Source: an uncultured Ruegeria sp. (GTDB lineage Bacteria > Pseudomonadota > Alphaproteobacteria > Rhodobacterales > Rhodobacteraceae). From it: DNA of 64,000 nt. The first letter of the stretch is position 1. Each line of letters begins with the position of its first letter. The stretch lies in the NCBI RefSeq assembly GCF_947500045.1, contig NZ_CANMQQ010000011.1:1-64000 (forward strand), written 5' to 3'. The translations under genes and the position numbers were made by a program. Positions 63,159-64,000 of this stretch are shown in pieces. The notes beneath the pieces were generated by a model. That model was not told the DNA's origin. It worked only from the letters and a program-made list of their open reading frames with translations, and ran no database searches.

Positions 63159-63452
63159 ATGGCAATAGATGAACGTGTTTTTGATGCGCTGAAAAAGACG
63201 GTATGGCTCGTTGGCGATGACGCCCCGCGCCCCATTCCGGTGAAAATTCCGATGCCACTGATCAAATGCGCATGGCCCGGGCTGCACATGCATCTGGATA
63301 TCGCGGCCAGCAATGTAATCGGGGCGCTCTTGGTCAAAATTATGGCCAACCCGGAAAAGGCTAAACTGCTGGCATCACTGACAAAGCTGCGGGGACAGAT
63401 GGCCGAGCTGATTATCGAAGGCCTTCTAAACCGTGTGATGAAAATAACTTAG
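63159..63452 (+). CDS. Small protein of unknown function
   Basis: A 97-residue frame with a reasonable composition: a Pro-rich middle (PRPIPVKIPMPLIKCAWPG) and a helical C-terminal half (ASNVIGALLVKIMANPEKAKLLASLTKLRGQMAELI). An AGTGGCTCC stretch precedes it and no strong ribosome site is seen. I do not recognise the family. It could be a real small gene or the end of a longer one cut by the relics around it. Confidence 0.4.
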   Translation: MAIDERVFDALKKTVWLVGDDAPRPIPVKIPMPLIKCAWPGLHMHLDIAASNVIGALLVKIMANPEKAKLLASLTKLRGQMAELIIEGLLNRVMKIT

Positions 63453-63779
63453 TATACCGTTTGCGACTATCAAAGATCATACCCACGCAATTCTGAAACG
63501 ATTGAAACTCCCCACCCGTATCGGGCGCGGATTGCACCTTTGGCGGAGTTGACCAAATTGCATTGTCCGTCGTTTTTGTGTTCGTCCCACTTGGAGGCAG
63601 GCACGATGTATATTATGTCGAGATCAAACACCACGTTGATGGCTGTAAATCGCCCAATTGGGCCCACCCGCAAACTGTTGGCTGTTTTTGCTTCAGTATC
63701 TCGAAATTCGCGATTAAGTGCGGAAGTGGCCTCTCCATGGAGAAAGCGATCGAAAAATTCTGAAGAGCATCGGCTGCCC
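63453..63779. other. Non-coding stretch between small gene and IS6 relic
   Basis: About 330 bases with only short overlapping frames and no family pattern. Probably decayed DNA upstream of the IS6 relic. Confidence 0.35.
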
Positions 63780-63996
63780 GATACCAATAGAGATGGTGAG
63801 GTGGAGATACCTGAACAACATCGTCGAACAGGACCACCTGTTCATCAAGAGGCGCACGCGGCCAATGCTTGAGTTCAAGTCCTTCGCTTTAGTGGCGGAA
63901 ACGCTCGATGGAAGCGAAGTGGCGCACATGATCCGCGCGGGCCAATTGCCACCTGGAATCTGTCCGTTCCGTCAATTCTCCGAGTTGGTAATCTGA
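63780..63996 (+). mobile_element. IS6-family transposase C-terminal part
   Basis: The plus strand reads RYLNNIVEQDHLFIKRRTRP, then MLEFKSFALVAETLDGSEVAHMIRAGQLPPGICPFRQFSELV and a stop. This is the C-terminal portion of an IS6-type transposase including the catalytic Glu-type region (NNIVEQDH). The N-terminal two thirds are absent upstream, so the copy is truncated. Confidence 0.75.
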
Positions 63997-64000
63997 ACCC

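Overview
The window reads like a chromosome segment of a marine alphaproteobacterium of the Roseobacter group (Rhodobacterales). Grounds: a cysteate/sulfopropanediol gene set (cuyA, hpsN-like), a complete thiamine operon behind a TPP riboswitch, tight operons with ATGA overlaps, moderately high GC, and a very long RTX protein with its own type I exporter. Gene calls come from reading motifs and remembered family patterns; no search was run.

Layout. 1-4.7 kb: start of a substrate-binding protein gene (minus), a divergent LysR regulator, then cuyA (cysteate sulfo-lyase), a 51-codon stub of a DegT-type aminotransferase, an Asp/Glu racemase family gene and an hpsN-like dehydrogenase. 4.9-15.7 kb: a minus-strand operon for uptake and cleavage of a peptide-like compound: two ABC ATPases, a binding protein, two permeases, a gamma-glutamyltransferase without signal peptide, a DUF1028 protein, a TauE/SafE exporter, a GntR/FCD regulator and a frameshifted Old Yellow Enzyme. 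A perfect 13-bp-arm inverted repeat lies just upstream of the first gene. 15.8-16.8 kb: decayed DNA with an IS6-type transposase piece joined in frame to a piece of UDP-glucose dehydrogenase.

16.8-38.6 kb: a 6073-residue RTX protein (18.2 kb), a 525-bp spacer with four dyads, then the HlyD-type adaptor and the type I secretion ATPase. No TolC gene is present. The giant carries a repeated N-terminal domain, a hydrophobic glycine-rich region, many RTX blocks, an alanine-rich coiled coil placed inside one RTX unit, four cadherin-like repeats, an NPCBM-type carbohydrate-binding domain and a C-terminal secretion end. 39-40.8 kb: an S9 prolyl oligopeptidase-family peptidase.

41-48.5 kb: TPP riboswitch followed by thiD-thiO-thiS-thiG-thiE-thiF-thiY-tenA-thiZ-thiX: thiazole synthesis, thiamine phosphate assembly and pyrimidine salvage; thiC is not in the window.

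48.7-64 kb: an accessory island bounded by transposon relics. It holds a five-gene CDP-deoxysugar operon (cytidylyltransferase, 4,6-dehydratase, epimerase, C-methyltransferase, aminotransferase), a convergent five-gene block (phytanoyl-CoA dioxygenase-like, two methyltransferases, ATP-grasp, phosphoesterase), a CmcI-like and a WbqC-like gene, and a TIGR00180-type glycosyltransferase. Two diverged copies of one unidentified ~300-bp sequence flank the sugar genes in the same orientation, and three more IS6 relics lie at the edges. The island most likely makes a branched, possibly aminated and methylated, deoxysugar for a surface glycan. No rRNA, tRNA or CRISPR array was seen.
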